DNA of 64,000 nucleotides. It comes from Klebsormidium nitens. Lineage: Eukaryota; Streptophyta; Klebsormidiophyceae; Klebsormidiales; Klebsormidiaceae. The notes under the pieces are model-generated. The model made no database searches. It was not told the origin of the DNA and saw nothing but the letters and a program-made list of their open reading frames with translations. How positions within the stretch are numbered: the first letter of the stretch is position 1; every line of letters begins with the position of its first letter. The DNA lies in assembly GCA_000708835.1 (NCBI GenBank), contig DF237084.1, forward strand, positions 64,590-128,589, read 5' to 3'. Shown here piece by piece: positions 34,584-44,963 of the stretch. Position numbers and translations under genes: made by a program.

Positions 34584-37500
34584 CTACGAAACAGCCTTTC
34601 TGTCACAGGGTTCTTGCAGCTTTAGATGTTGCTTGAGCCGCCGAACTGCCTCCAGCAACACGGCGTCGGTCTTGCAGAAAGCAAAGCGTATCAGGTGTTT
34701 GCCCTCCGCTGGATTCCTGCAACCAGAAAGAGAATCAATCAGCGCACTCAATCAACCATCCGGATAGCGGAGACTCGCCGGAGCCGTTTTGAAGGCTTGT
34801 TCCGATTCTGCTTTCGAGTCTATTGTACAGGACAAGCCCAGTTCTTTTACAGCAACCGAGTGCTGCACGTCCTTCCGGGAAGAGGTCATGACATACAACT
34901 CAGGGCTAACTGAAATGCAAAGGCCACGACAACCAGGTCGCAAACCTGTGATGGTTGGAGTTGCACTTGAGAGAGTGAAGCTATTGGGCGGTCAAAAACT
35001 GGATGCCTTGAGAGGATGCCGAATAAGGTGCTTGCTGAAAAGCCCTTTCATAAACTTCCTTGGCAATCGTGAGGGGGGAAAACCTGCGCAAGAGGGTGCT
35101 CACGAGTAGAAGCCGCTAGGGGGAATAGCGGCAACGCCCACTTTCTCGATCAGGTGCTTGCTGAATGCCACGTCATCGTCGAAGCCGAATGGCGTGAAGT
35201 CGGCCATCACAAAGAACGATCCCTGCGGCTCAAACACGTTGAATCCAACCTGCAAGCAGAGTGTCGGGGAATAACAATTGAAAGTCTAACGCTGGGCAAT
35301 CAAAGAGGCCTTTCTATCACACTCGTATCACATCTGATACAGCGGGTCAGGCGAAGCCCAATACTGAGAGAGTGGCAACGCTGGCGCTGTTGACAGTCTC
35401 CAGCGGGGCACCGGTCGCTTTCGACTGACTAAACGACTGATTGGCACTTTTCAGAGCGGGGTTTGTGAGATTATCCGCCTTCTGCGATACTGGTCTGGGG
35501 TTGCCAGTCGGGGATTATGAGGCACCAACAAGCCACCAAACCGTTTTCTGCCCGGTCTCATGAGGTTCTTGACTAGCTAATTAGCTTGAAACGAATCGCT
35601 TCGACAATAATGGACATTGGCATACCCTGTCTTCAACCTCATATGCAAAGCTATCTGCAGTTTGACGGAAAGAGCAATATAAGGCAATGTTACGTGGTGA
35701 AAGTCACGAGAGCGACCGGAACTCGCGCGGATGGCGACTCGTTTGAAAGAAAAAGAATCTGATCGAGTCGACTGGAAGGCTTGCAAAGATTGACAAATCC
35801 GGACGGAAGGTCACGCAAACAGTACTCTCAGCTTTGCCGAAAACTAGGAGGGGTTTTAAAGAGTAAATCAGACTACTCGGTGTCCTCCCTTCCTCACCTC
35901 TCTTAGGCCTAAGAGATAGCATCCAATTGAGTCGACAGGAAGGCTTTCAGAGATTGTAAAGAATTGGACAGAAGGTCACGCAGACAGTACTCTTTGCTTG
36001 CCGAGAAGTAGGAGAGGTATTAAAGATGAATTCAAATTACTCGGGGTCGTCCCTTCCTCACGTCTCTTAGGCCTAAGAGATAGCATCCAATCGGATCGAC
36101 GGGAAGGCTTGCGGAAGTTAGCAAGATCTTGCCAGAGGTAACGCAAACAGTACTCCTGGCTTTGCCGGTATCTAGGCGAGGTTAAAGATAATATGGGGGT
36201 ACTCAGTGTTGTCCATTCACTCACGTCTCGTAGGCCTTCCAGCAGGATGTCTCTTCGCCGCGTATAGTCCGCCCGGACCTGCGGAGTGAAGAGACTCTGC
36301 TTTACTCCTCCAACCACTCAAAAGCGCTATGCACATTCCGCTGAGGTTGAGAAGTTGCTCATAGGTCGGAACAGGATACAGAAGGAGCAGAACACAGGAG
36401 TCGCGTTACAGTGATGCAATGTAACAACCACAATCAACTCATGCATTCCTCAAGCGCGTTGCTTGTATCCTGCGCGGTCGAACTCGCTCTTGAAGAGCAA
36501 TCAAAAGTTTGAGCAAGTAAGTGTCCGTGTGCACTGCTTAGCCGCTTGCGCCCTGTCCAAGATTGCCATGTTTACGCCAGTATTGACGCACCCAGGAGAT
36601 GACGACGGGAATGAGTTGCTGTCAGTTCGACAGAAGTCTGAGCTCGGCAACGGGTGCGACAACTTGCTCTGCCAACTGAACTTGCGTCTTCTTGTCGGTT
36701 CGTTTAATCTGCTGAAGCCTCAGTCGGCCCCATACGACATATTTCAAAAATGATTTGCGGAAGGTACTAGAGTTGAGCAACTCAGACAGGAAAAAGCGGG
36801 AAAGCACGAACTGGACAAGCTATTCGAAGGGCACGACAACAAAGGACGCCGACGAACTACCGGACGACCACACAAAGCGAGCACAAACGAGGGTACGGTG
36901 AAAGAAACTAAAACGTTATGAGAACCCCCCACCTGTTCGTAAAATTGGGGGGGCGCCCGTAACGCCGCGGCGGCCCCGTGCTGCAGCGGCGTCGCGACCG
37001 AGAACGTCACAAACTGGTGCGCCATGCGGATGGCGTGCGACAGCGGCGGGGGGGCGATCGCCCAGCCAACCTTCCACCCCGTCAGCGAGAACGTTTTCCC
37101 GAGCGAGTTGAGCGTGACCGTCCGATCGTACATCCCAGGCAGCTGGGCGATTGACACGTGGCAGGCGCCGTTGTAGAGCAGGCGGTGGTAGACCTCGTCG
37201 GAGAAGACGAGGGCGTCGTGGCGGGCCGCGAGGTCGGCGATGAACTGGAGCTCGCTGAGAGAAGTGACGTTGGCGTTACTACAACATAACATCAATGTCT
37301 TGTCAGACGCGACATCAGGAGTAAGAAACGAGGACGATACACTTGCAATCGTGGAAGCCCTTTGCATGTAATCAAGTCTCTGTCGGCTAGAAAGCGGAAG
37401 TCAAAGTTTCCAGAAACGAAACAAGACATCTAGGAAGTTGTTTCGATCTCGCTGGTGTTGGGCGTGACGTGAGCGCATTGCCGCGCAAGGGTGCAAGAAG

Positions 37501-40028
37501 CAGGAAAGCGGATGGTGAACGGGCTATGACGTCAGCGTCGGTATGTCAGGGCGAAATCAAACAAGGCGGAAAAGTTGAAGCCAAGAAGTTAGAGGGAAAA
37601 AACCAGCTTCGACAAAGAACCAGCTTCGACGAAGAACCAGCTTTGACAAAGGACCAGCCTCGACAAAGTATCAGCTTCGATCTGCACAAATGATGTACTT
37701 TGACTTCTCCAAGGACAAGGTGTCTTTTGAGGGAGAGGGACGCATTACGAGAAGACGTCAGGAAACGTCGGAAGAAAATGAGTATTGAATCAAAGAGGGT
37801 GGGCTGCAACGCACCTCTCCGTGAACACCCGCCCCGTCGGGTTGTGCGGCGTGTTGATCAGGATCACCCGCGTCTTGCTGGAGAAAGCCGCGCTTAGCTC
37901 GTCCCGCGAGAAGGAGAAGTCGGGGGGCCGCAGCACGACCGGCTTGACCATCGCGCCCGCCATCGCCATCGCCGCCTTGTACGAGTCGTCTGCAAAAAGA
38001 GCCCCCGGTCTCTGATTGCTTTTGTTTTTTTTTGTTATTGTTATCATTGATTTTGACGTCCCCCCCCTTCTGTTAGTTGTATCCTTTATCTCTATTCTTT
38101 CGTCTTTCGAGTGCCTGATGTGATGGATGGAGGGAGAACATGAACTTCCTCAACGGATGCCAGTGACACCCACTAGCTATCACTCCCTGCGATTGAGATT
38201 TTTAGGAGGGAATTCAAAGTCGGTGCCGTCGATCTGAGAGAGTATAGCCAAAGGGGTTTCCAGGGAGTTTGCTGCGAAGTTTTGCTCTCCTTCCGGCCTT
38301 CATTTCTGAAAGCAGCCGCCAATGGAGCAGCTTTTTTGTGGCAGGAACTCGGAGCAGTCCCCATAGATTGCCGGGTTTCTTGTCCTCCTTCCTTCTCTGC
38401 TCCTATGACACACTCGCGCTACCTAGCTGGAAGTAGCCAGAAAAGGCAGTCGACTTACGAACCCAGTGGTGGTCTAACCAGCGCTCGTTTGAGAAACCAA
38501 TGGTCAGCGAGTCCTGACGTCCGAAAGAATTATGATGGGGTACCTTTTCTCTATTTCATAAGCCGGCCTATCGCAGGACTTGGCCGCGCCCTCCTCTGCC
38601 TTTGTGAGAAACATATCTGCCTCTGTATGTGTAGCCGCGAAAGTACTGGAAAGCGTGGAGAACCAAGTCGACGTAAGAGATCTCCAATGCCGGTTCATTT
38701 CGACCAGTAGATCGAACTCTTATGAATGCACCAGAATCAGTCATACAAATCGAGTGCGGCATGAATTCAAACTTCCCCTTCTGAGTTTCACAATGCTTAT
38801 CCGAACTTGTAAAACCGCAACGACGATGCTGACGGCGAAAGGTGAGGAAAGCACGAGGTTTGCGGAAGAAGACGGTTGGGGAACAAAAACCTCCACCCTG
38901 GCACGCTGGCTCCGAGTACATCAAGTCCTGTGCCCCGAAATTCCACATTAGTAAAGCGAAGCTGGAGCTTGAAGATGAGAAAAGGCAAAGGGGCAGTCTG
39001 CACTCACATGCCGGCTCAAAGACCACAACCTCGTCCCCTGGGTTGCAAAGTCCCAGGAAGGCGCTCGCAATCGCTTCCGTGCACCCCGCAGTCACCGTCA
39101 CTTCCTTTTTGGCATCAACTTCAATTCCCGTGTCCCTCTCAAACACGTCCGCGATTTCTGTCGCAAGATCGGGCACCCCCGTCATTAAAGCGTATTGGGA
39201 CTTCCCATCTCGTATGGCCTGGATGGCCGCCTCTTTGACGAAGTCGGCGCCGTCGAAGTCGGGGAAGCCTTGGCCCAGATTGACGGCTTTGTGTTGCGCT
39301 GCGAGGGCGCTGATCTCGGTGAAGATGGTTTGGCCGAAAGAGGAGAAGCGGTCGGCTACCTGCGGGAGTGCATGGGCGGAACGGGTTTGCTTATAACCAG
39401 AGTCTGTGTTAAAAGAGGGGTAGGAGAGGGTCTGGAGAAACAGAGAGGTGCACTTCTGCAAGTTGTGGGAGATCGAAAGGAGAGGGTGGTATGGTCAAAC
39501 AATGCATAGTGGTGGCCTATTGTGAATGGAAAGAATAGTGGTCAGGATCATTCTCTAAGCGACCAGATCCTGGGAGATGCAAGATAGAACCTCTTCTGAG
39601 TGTTAAGGTATGAGGGCTAATCTTATCGAGGGCGACAGTTCGTGCCCGTCATTGGATCTTCACAAGGAGCCTGGCTTCGAAGCAGAAGTTCCAAGAAAAA
39701 GAAAAAGTCCTTGCCGATCAGACTTGTCCAGCAATGGCCATCTCCATCGACAAGACTCATCATATATAGAGATGTTACTGTAATGTACGCAGGAGTGTAC
39801 CATCAGCACAGGCAGTCCATCTCTATGGATTTGTAAAAAGGCAACATTCACGGACAAGAACATCAAAGACTGCCTCTTATGATACAAGAAAGGGTGGTTT
39901 ACCTGCGTAGTTTGGCGGCTTCCAGCTACGCTGCCATTCGCAGTACTAATGGAAGACTTAGGGGCACCATCTTGTGCTGCAGGTTCAGAATCCTCCCCAG
40001 AACCTGGAGTGTGTGTCGTGCTGGCCAT
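34584..40028 (-). CDS. Kynurenine/glutamine-type class I aminotransferase (PLP), seven exons
   Basis: PLP-dependent transaminase of the kynurenine-oxoglutarate aminotransferase / cysteine-conjugate beta-lyase group. Exons on the minus strand: 40028-39903, 39359-39008, 37989-37815, 37254-36933, 36278-36225, 35249-35104, 34716-34584 (TAG); total 1308 bases, 435 aa, all phases consistent. Seen: NLGQGFPDFDGADFVKEAA, VTVTAGCTEAIASA, INTPHNPTGRVF, FSDEVYH, the PLP lysine in NSLGKTFSLTGWKVGW (about residue 271) and the substrate-binding Arg in KHLIRFAFCKTD near the C-terminus. The first exon encodes a 42-residue Ser/Thr/Gly-rich leader that could be a weak transit peptide. The exact amino donor cannot be read from sequence. 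Introns hold tandem repeats. Confidence 0.93.
35896..36240 (-). repeat. 163-bp tandem array starting at an aminotransferase exon end
   Basis: The last bases of exon 5 (GGCCTACGAGAC, donor GTGAG at 36224) recur at 36061 and 35897 as GGCCTAAGAGAC and GGCCTAAGAGAG, each still followed by GTGAGG. Period is 163-164 bp. The rest of each unit is intronic and well conserved (for example GGTCACGCA-ACAGTACTC and CCGTCGATCCGATTGGATGC), so this looks younger than most other arrays here. Confidence 0.85.
37603..37686. repeat. 17-bp tandem repeat, about 4.5 copies, aminotransferase intron
   Basis: Units CCAGCTTCGACAAAGAA, CCAGCTTCGACGAAGAA, CCAGCTTTGACAAAGGA and CCAGCCTCGACAAAGTA, then a partial copy. It lies between exons 3 and 4. 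Confidence 0.8.
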
Positions 40029-41417
40029 AGGATACTAGAATGACAACAGCCGTACTGGTGATCGCCTTACACTGGAGTGATTCCTCCCAAGTTGTATTGA
40101 CTGGAAGAACTGGGAGCTGACAGATCTGAGTAATCTGAAGCTTCAGGAGGTCCCTAGGGCAACTTGTCCGGGTCGGAAATATCTGACCCGTTATCTGGAG
40201 ATATGATGGCCAGGGTAGTGGTGCCGCCAAGCTGGTGCCACTTCAATCAAAGCAATGCTGATCCGGAAGCTGATCCCCTGTACATAGAAATACGCGGATT
40301 GTCCACTGCCAATCAATCTACGAACTGTACAGCTCAAGCGATCCTTGGTCTTGATCAGAATAAAGGCTTCCACTAGTTGGTCAGGCCAGAGGGCGCAAGC
40401 ACCAGGCAAAATCCTCGTGCGAGCAGAATTGTAAGTGGACGGGTCCTTGCATTCTCAGGTGCCCACAAGTTCGAAAGTGCTCCAATATGTTTACTGATGC
40501 TCTGAAAAGGTTTCCGCCAAATTCTGGTGCTAGCTGACCATGTTTCTCAACAGCCAAAAAGAAGGGGTTTTAGCTGGTAGAAGCAGACATGGGTCCACTC
40601 TTCAAATGACACCAGAGGCTCCACCGGCCGGGCGGACCCAAAAACCGGTGCCAAATGTTGCTAAAGGACCATATAAGACGCCTGCAAAATTTTGTGGACG
40701 CCCCCGCGGTGGAGCCCCTATGGTCTGCTCGCGACTGGAGCTCAATTATTTTGCCTGGGTGCTTGCGCCCTCTGGGTCAGGCTCCCCTTTCCTTCACAGT
40801 CTCTACAGTCAGTGCGCACGCTCGTGGTGCCGGCAACAAAAGTTCGGAACCGTCCATCGATGGGGGCAGCCCCCAACTTCGACCCTCCGGACCATCCGAT
40901 GGAGGTCGCATTTATTGCTCTCTGCCAACCGCAAAGTCGGCCCCTAAACTTCGCCAGCGACTTTTGCACGAGATTTGAGTGAGGGCGTCGCCGCGTTTCC
41001 GAACTTTTGCTTTGACACATTCGCCCGGCGGTCGGTCAAAAGACCCGTTGTGTCAAGAGGCCCAAAACGTGCGTACTGACTGTCTAGAGTTGCTTGTGGC
41101 TTGCTTGTCTTTCTGAACCTTCTGAATGTCCAAGCAAGGACTCGGATCGAGACAGCCAAGGTTCCTGAATCTGATCGACACCGATCGAGGTTCACGTTTT
41201 AAACATCGAAAATACTCCTGTACGTCATCGGAATGGCCGGCACCCCCCGGGTTAGCTCAGCCAGAAACGGCATCAGAATTTATATATATTGACTGTACAA
41301 CGACGTGGTTAAAATTCAAAAACCGGCATACTGCCCGTCAGCAAAGCTTTTGGAGTCCCTTCGACGGCAGCCTTCGAACAGACAATGCTGCGTTGCTGAA
41401 CCTAAATTTAAATTTAA
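40029..41417. promoter_or_regulatory. Head-to-head region, aminotransferase / CxxC copy 3
   Basis: About 1.4 kb of divergent promoter space. A GC-rich stretch at 40600-41000 gives overlapping open frames on the plus strand (for example 40540-40947), but none shows a domain or splice context. No element was assigned. Confidence 0.4.
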
Positions 41418-41519
41418 ATGCTAGGCAATGGCTGCCTCCTACTCTCTTCGCAGGTGCTCTTTCTCACCTACGTAGGTACATCAAGCCATTGGCATTGGAT
41501 AGCTTACTCGTTGCCAAGG

Positions 41520-42578
41520 ATGGCGACCCTCTTTTCCTCTCTGCTCTGCACGGCTCATTCATCTGGGATCTGCCCCAAGTCCATAGGGGTCGCTCCTGAT
41601 TCAACATCGTGCCTCTTAGGCGAAAACAGAGCTTGGCTGGCGGAGTGCTGCAATGGTCGTGTCAGGGCAAGGGACGCGGTAGGTGGACAAGCCCTGCTCC
41701 ACTCTGTTCCCTTCCCAACTCTCAGCACTTTCTTGCCAGTCCTGCCTGAGCGGCCCGCTCACGTGATCTGCCGCAGAAGAAACCTTCCAAATGTGCGGGA
41801 GCATGTCGTCAGGCCTGTTTTGTTTGACAATTCGAACCAGCCAGAGCAGACGGGGACAGTAGCTCATAATGCTGGGAAGGACCCCTCGTCCAGCGCCATA
41901 GGATTTGACACCGGGTCTGGGAGTTTGGAAGCTCCTCTTAAGAAATGCACCATGTGCAAGCGATCCAAATTTGTGGTCGACTTTGAAACGACGGTGACCA
42001 CCGCTGACAAGCGGACCGAAGCTTGCAGGGCTTGCTTGGCTGCCCATCGGGCGGCGCGTACAGGAAAGCCTCTCCATCACTTGTCACTTAGCGGAGACGC
42101 GGCCTGGGATAAGGGGAAGGCATGCTTAAGGTGTAGTCATGTTAAGGAGATTCGTGACTATACCCGGAACACTAGAAAGGGTGACGGGTTTGAGATATAT
42201 TGCCGAGCCTGCTTTAGCGAGATAAGGGCTGCACGCCTCGCCTTTGCGCCAGTGGATGTTCCTCAGAAATGCAGCTCTTGTGGTCAGGTGAAAGCTGCGA
42301 GTGCGTTTTATCCAAATAAGCAGAGGTGCACCGGTCTCGCATCGTTCTGCAAGCTCTGCACTGTAAAGGCCACCTCAAAGTATCAGGCAAAAATGGCAGC
42401 GACCGCCAGCTTCTCCCGGGAAGAGAAGTTCTGTTGCGGCTGTGGCAGAACCAAGAAGGTGGCGGAGTTTAACAGGTCTCGGGGTTCCATTGACGGTTTC
42501 ACAGGTTTCTGTAAGCAATGCAGGAGTGCCCGATACTCTGCTCCTAAGAGACTTTGTCCGGAGGGGCCAGTGGGCTAG
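41520..42578 (+). CDS. Organelle-targeted protein with four C-x2-C-x22-C-x2-C modules
   Basis: Intact, intronless member of the CxxC-repeat family. From the ATG at 41520 it is 352 aa; an in-frame ATG at 41418 would add 34. MATLFSSLLCTAHSSGICPK resembles a plastid or mitochondrial transit peptide, and about 100 poorly conserved residues follow. Four modules have exactly the same spacing, with first Cys at residues 143, 202, 251 and 305: for example CTMC...CRAC, CLRC...CRAC, CSSC...CKLC and CCGC...CKQC. Modules 1 and 2 are joined by a conserved linker, GKPLHHLSLSGDAAWDKG. Between the Cys pairs, K-x3-F/Y and (modules 2, 4) DG recur, as in zinc-ribbon elements of HNH/endonuclease VII proteins. 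No nuclease core is visible. Likely four zinc sites and nucleic-acid binding; function unknown. Confidence 0.8.
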   Translation: MATLFSSLLCTAHSSGICPKSIGVAPDSTSCLLGENRAWLAECCNGRVRARDAVGGQALLHSVPFPTLSTFLPVLPERPAHVICRRRNLPNVREHVVRPVLFDNSNQPEQTGTVAHNAGKDPSSSAIGFDTGSGSLEAPLKKCTMCKRSKFVVDFETTVTTADKRTEACRACLAAHRAARTGKPLHHLSLSGDAAWDKGKACLRCSHVKEIRDYTRNTRKGDGFEIYCRACFSEIRAARLAFAPVDVPQKCSSCGQVKAASAFYPNKQRCTGLASFCKLCTVKATSKYQAKMAATASFSREEKFCCGCGRTKKVAEFNRSRGSIDGFTGFCKQCRSARYSAPKRLCPEGPVG

Positions 42579-44963
42579 TTAACTGTCCTGAGGGGCCTGC
42601 AGTGAGCCTTCTTGGAAGCATAAGAGCTGCGCAACTTGTTCAAAAGGCAGAAGGAGAGAGGAGGCATTGGCTAGGTGCATTCAAATCGTGCCCAGGTAAG
42701 TGCTCGGGCTCGTTAAAAGGTTCTGGGGACAGGTTCGCAATGAGGTAAAGCCAGAGGTCTATACCCAGTCAGCTGCTTGGAGCTCATTATTTCAGTCAGC
42801 CTATCAGTGCTTAACAAGACTCGTAAATCCCTTGTCGCGTCATCTTCAAGAAGTTTAATTTCTCAAGGCACTAGGTACTTCTTTGAGAGGCTGCGTCACC
42901 GTCTATATACGACAGACATCTCTCTTGTGCTTTGTTATGCAGACTTGAGTATCTGCTTATGCGGACTTGAGTATCTGCTTTAGAAAATTGTATGATTCAC
43001 AGGCTATTAAAGTAGGCCCGCTTCTACAAGGCTTCTGATCGCAGTATGTGTTTCTTGAAGGTGGTGCAGACTATGTTTGAAGCTTTGCGATTCAGCAAGG
43101 GAGTCTTGTGTCATTTCAAGAGGCCTGAAAAGATGATGTGCAAGTCAAGAAGCGGCTGTTCTCCTGAGGAAGTGCTTGTTCTTGCTCGTCAGTGCGCAAA
43201 CAAGTGCAAAAGGGGGGCAGCCTGCAAATTGTCACCTCCTCCTTGTTGCAAGCGAACCTCCATTTAGGACCAATTCAGCAGCAAGTTAGGCGCGGGACCA
43301 ATGGCCCTGTGGCATCAGTTACTTTCGCTTTACACATAGGCTGGCTTAGAGGAACGCCTAGCGTCCCTGGATATGAGTTCTTTTTTTGTTAGCCCCCATT
43401 AGCGCCCCATTGAAGCTCCGTCTTTCTTCTATCTTTCAGTCCCTGCTGCAGTCCCTCTTATCTTCAAGCCAAGAACTTTCTTTTCCAGGCCGCGGTGTGT
43501 CAACATGCTGGCCGTTACGGACATCATTCTAGCCTTAAGCCGAAGAGGGGAGTTCTTCTTCCCCCCGTTCTTATTGCAAGGCTTCAACACCGCGTCTCGG
43601 AGTAAGCCACATGCTGACCAGAACTATTCAAGTCAATCAGCGAAACCGTTTGTTTCTCCTCTTCTGACGAAGTCAAGCGCTCCGTTGCCCATTAGAAACA
43701 CAGGTCCTTGCTCCAAAGATCCTGGTCTGCGCTTATACTGTTGCTTCTTGCATGGCGCTGTTGTAGAGACGCGGCATTTCTTTGTAATCAAGCTGTACCT
43801 TGCGCATCATTTTGCATGGTAGTGGTGCTGCGTCGACATGTTCTATCCTTCCTTTCTTCCAACCAATCTTCGTTCTTCTTTCTGGTTCCTTCAACAAACG
43901 TTGACGGTTGTGCTTAACTTTTACGCTTACTTTGTATTCAGGCGTGGAGAGGCTTGCGCCTTGTACCGTCATACCGAGACTGCTGAGGGCTCCTGTACGT
44001 GAACGAGGTAGAGGATCCGTCCGTAGATAGTCGAGTATCCTCCAGGTGACTAGGTTGAAAGCAGATTGGCTGCCATGCACGTGGGCTCACCCCTGTCAAA
44101 AGATGTGATGAATGGCATGTAGGGACGCAATTCAAAGCAAGCACTCTGTCTTGAAGCTAGCGTGAAACTCTCTTGCTCGGACCCAAGTGCCACCTATGCC
44201 GATTGCAGCCCCTATCTTATTTTTTTGCATCCTGAATTTATAAAAAATCATGTGTGCAGGGATTACGCTCTGGCATGGATCTTACAATAAAATGCAGTAT
44301 AGTGCCCACTGGCAGCGTGTACTTCTGTATCACTGGTTTTGCGATGCAAATCAAGATCCTCAAATGAAAATATTCGTGTCCTGGCACGTGCACTGAAGGC
44401 ATGTCCGGTGCACCGGACCTGGTTACAACATGAGGCCCAGCCGATCTTGCACCAAGTGTAGATCTAGCTAGCTCAGCCTGGGGCGCAGCTACTAGCTAGC
44501 TCTTGACTTCTTCTGTACGTATATAAATTATAATAGGTCGAGCTTCTATATGGCCCGCGCGTATGTGTCAAGACACATGTGTCTCTTGTATGGGGGTTCA
44601 ATGGGCAAAGTATTGATTCACTCCAAGGCTTGCGGAGCGTGCGATTGCATGAGAGCGGACTCATAGGCAATGATGAGAAATGCCATGTCTAGCTTGCCCA
44701 CGGGGCAGCTGCGCGCTGTATTGTATACTCCTCATCCAGCAAACGCATATATATGTATCCGAAAGGCATCATGAAAGGAACCTTATACGCCGTCATTTCG
44801 CATGTGCACAATTCCTCAACCTCCGGCTGTGAAACATCGACGGCAACCATTCACGTGATCAGGCCGCCTAGGCCGTCCCACAATTCTGACTCGGGCTCCA
44901 ATCTCTCCCAACGTAGTACAGTGCCGCGTACACTGACTACAATAGGTTGCAATGGAGACTTCT
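42579..44963. other. Convergent intergenic region, 2.4 kb, no gene recognised
   Basis: This lies between the 3' ends of CxxC copy 3 and the cis-prenyltransferase. Open frames at 43500-43920 (plus) and 43730-44140 (minus) overlap each other and show no domain. No RNA gene or mobile element was identified. Confidence 0.4.

Noticed and set aside
40540-40980. Overlapping GC-rich open frames upstream of CxxC copy 3
   Set aside because: Several frames are open at once, which reflects base composition; none shows a domain or splice signals.
41250-41330. GGGTTAGCTCAGCCAG resembles the D-arm of a tRNA
   Set aside because: No matching T-arm or acceptor stem can be folded in the following 80 bases.
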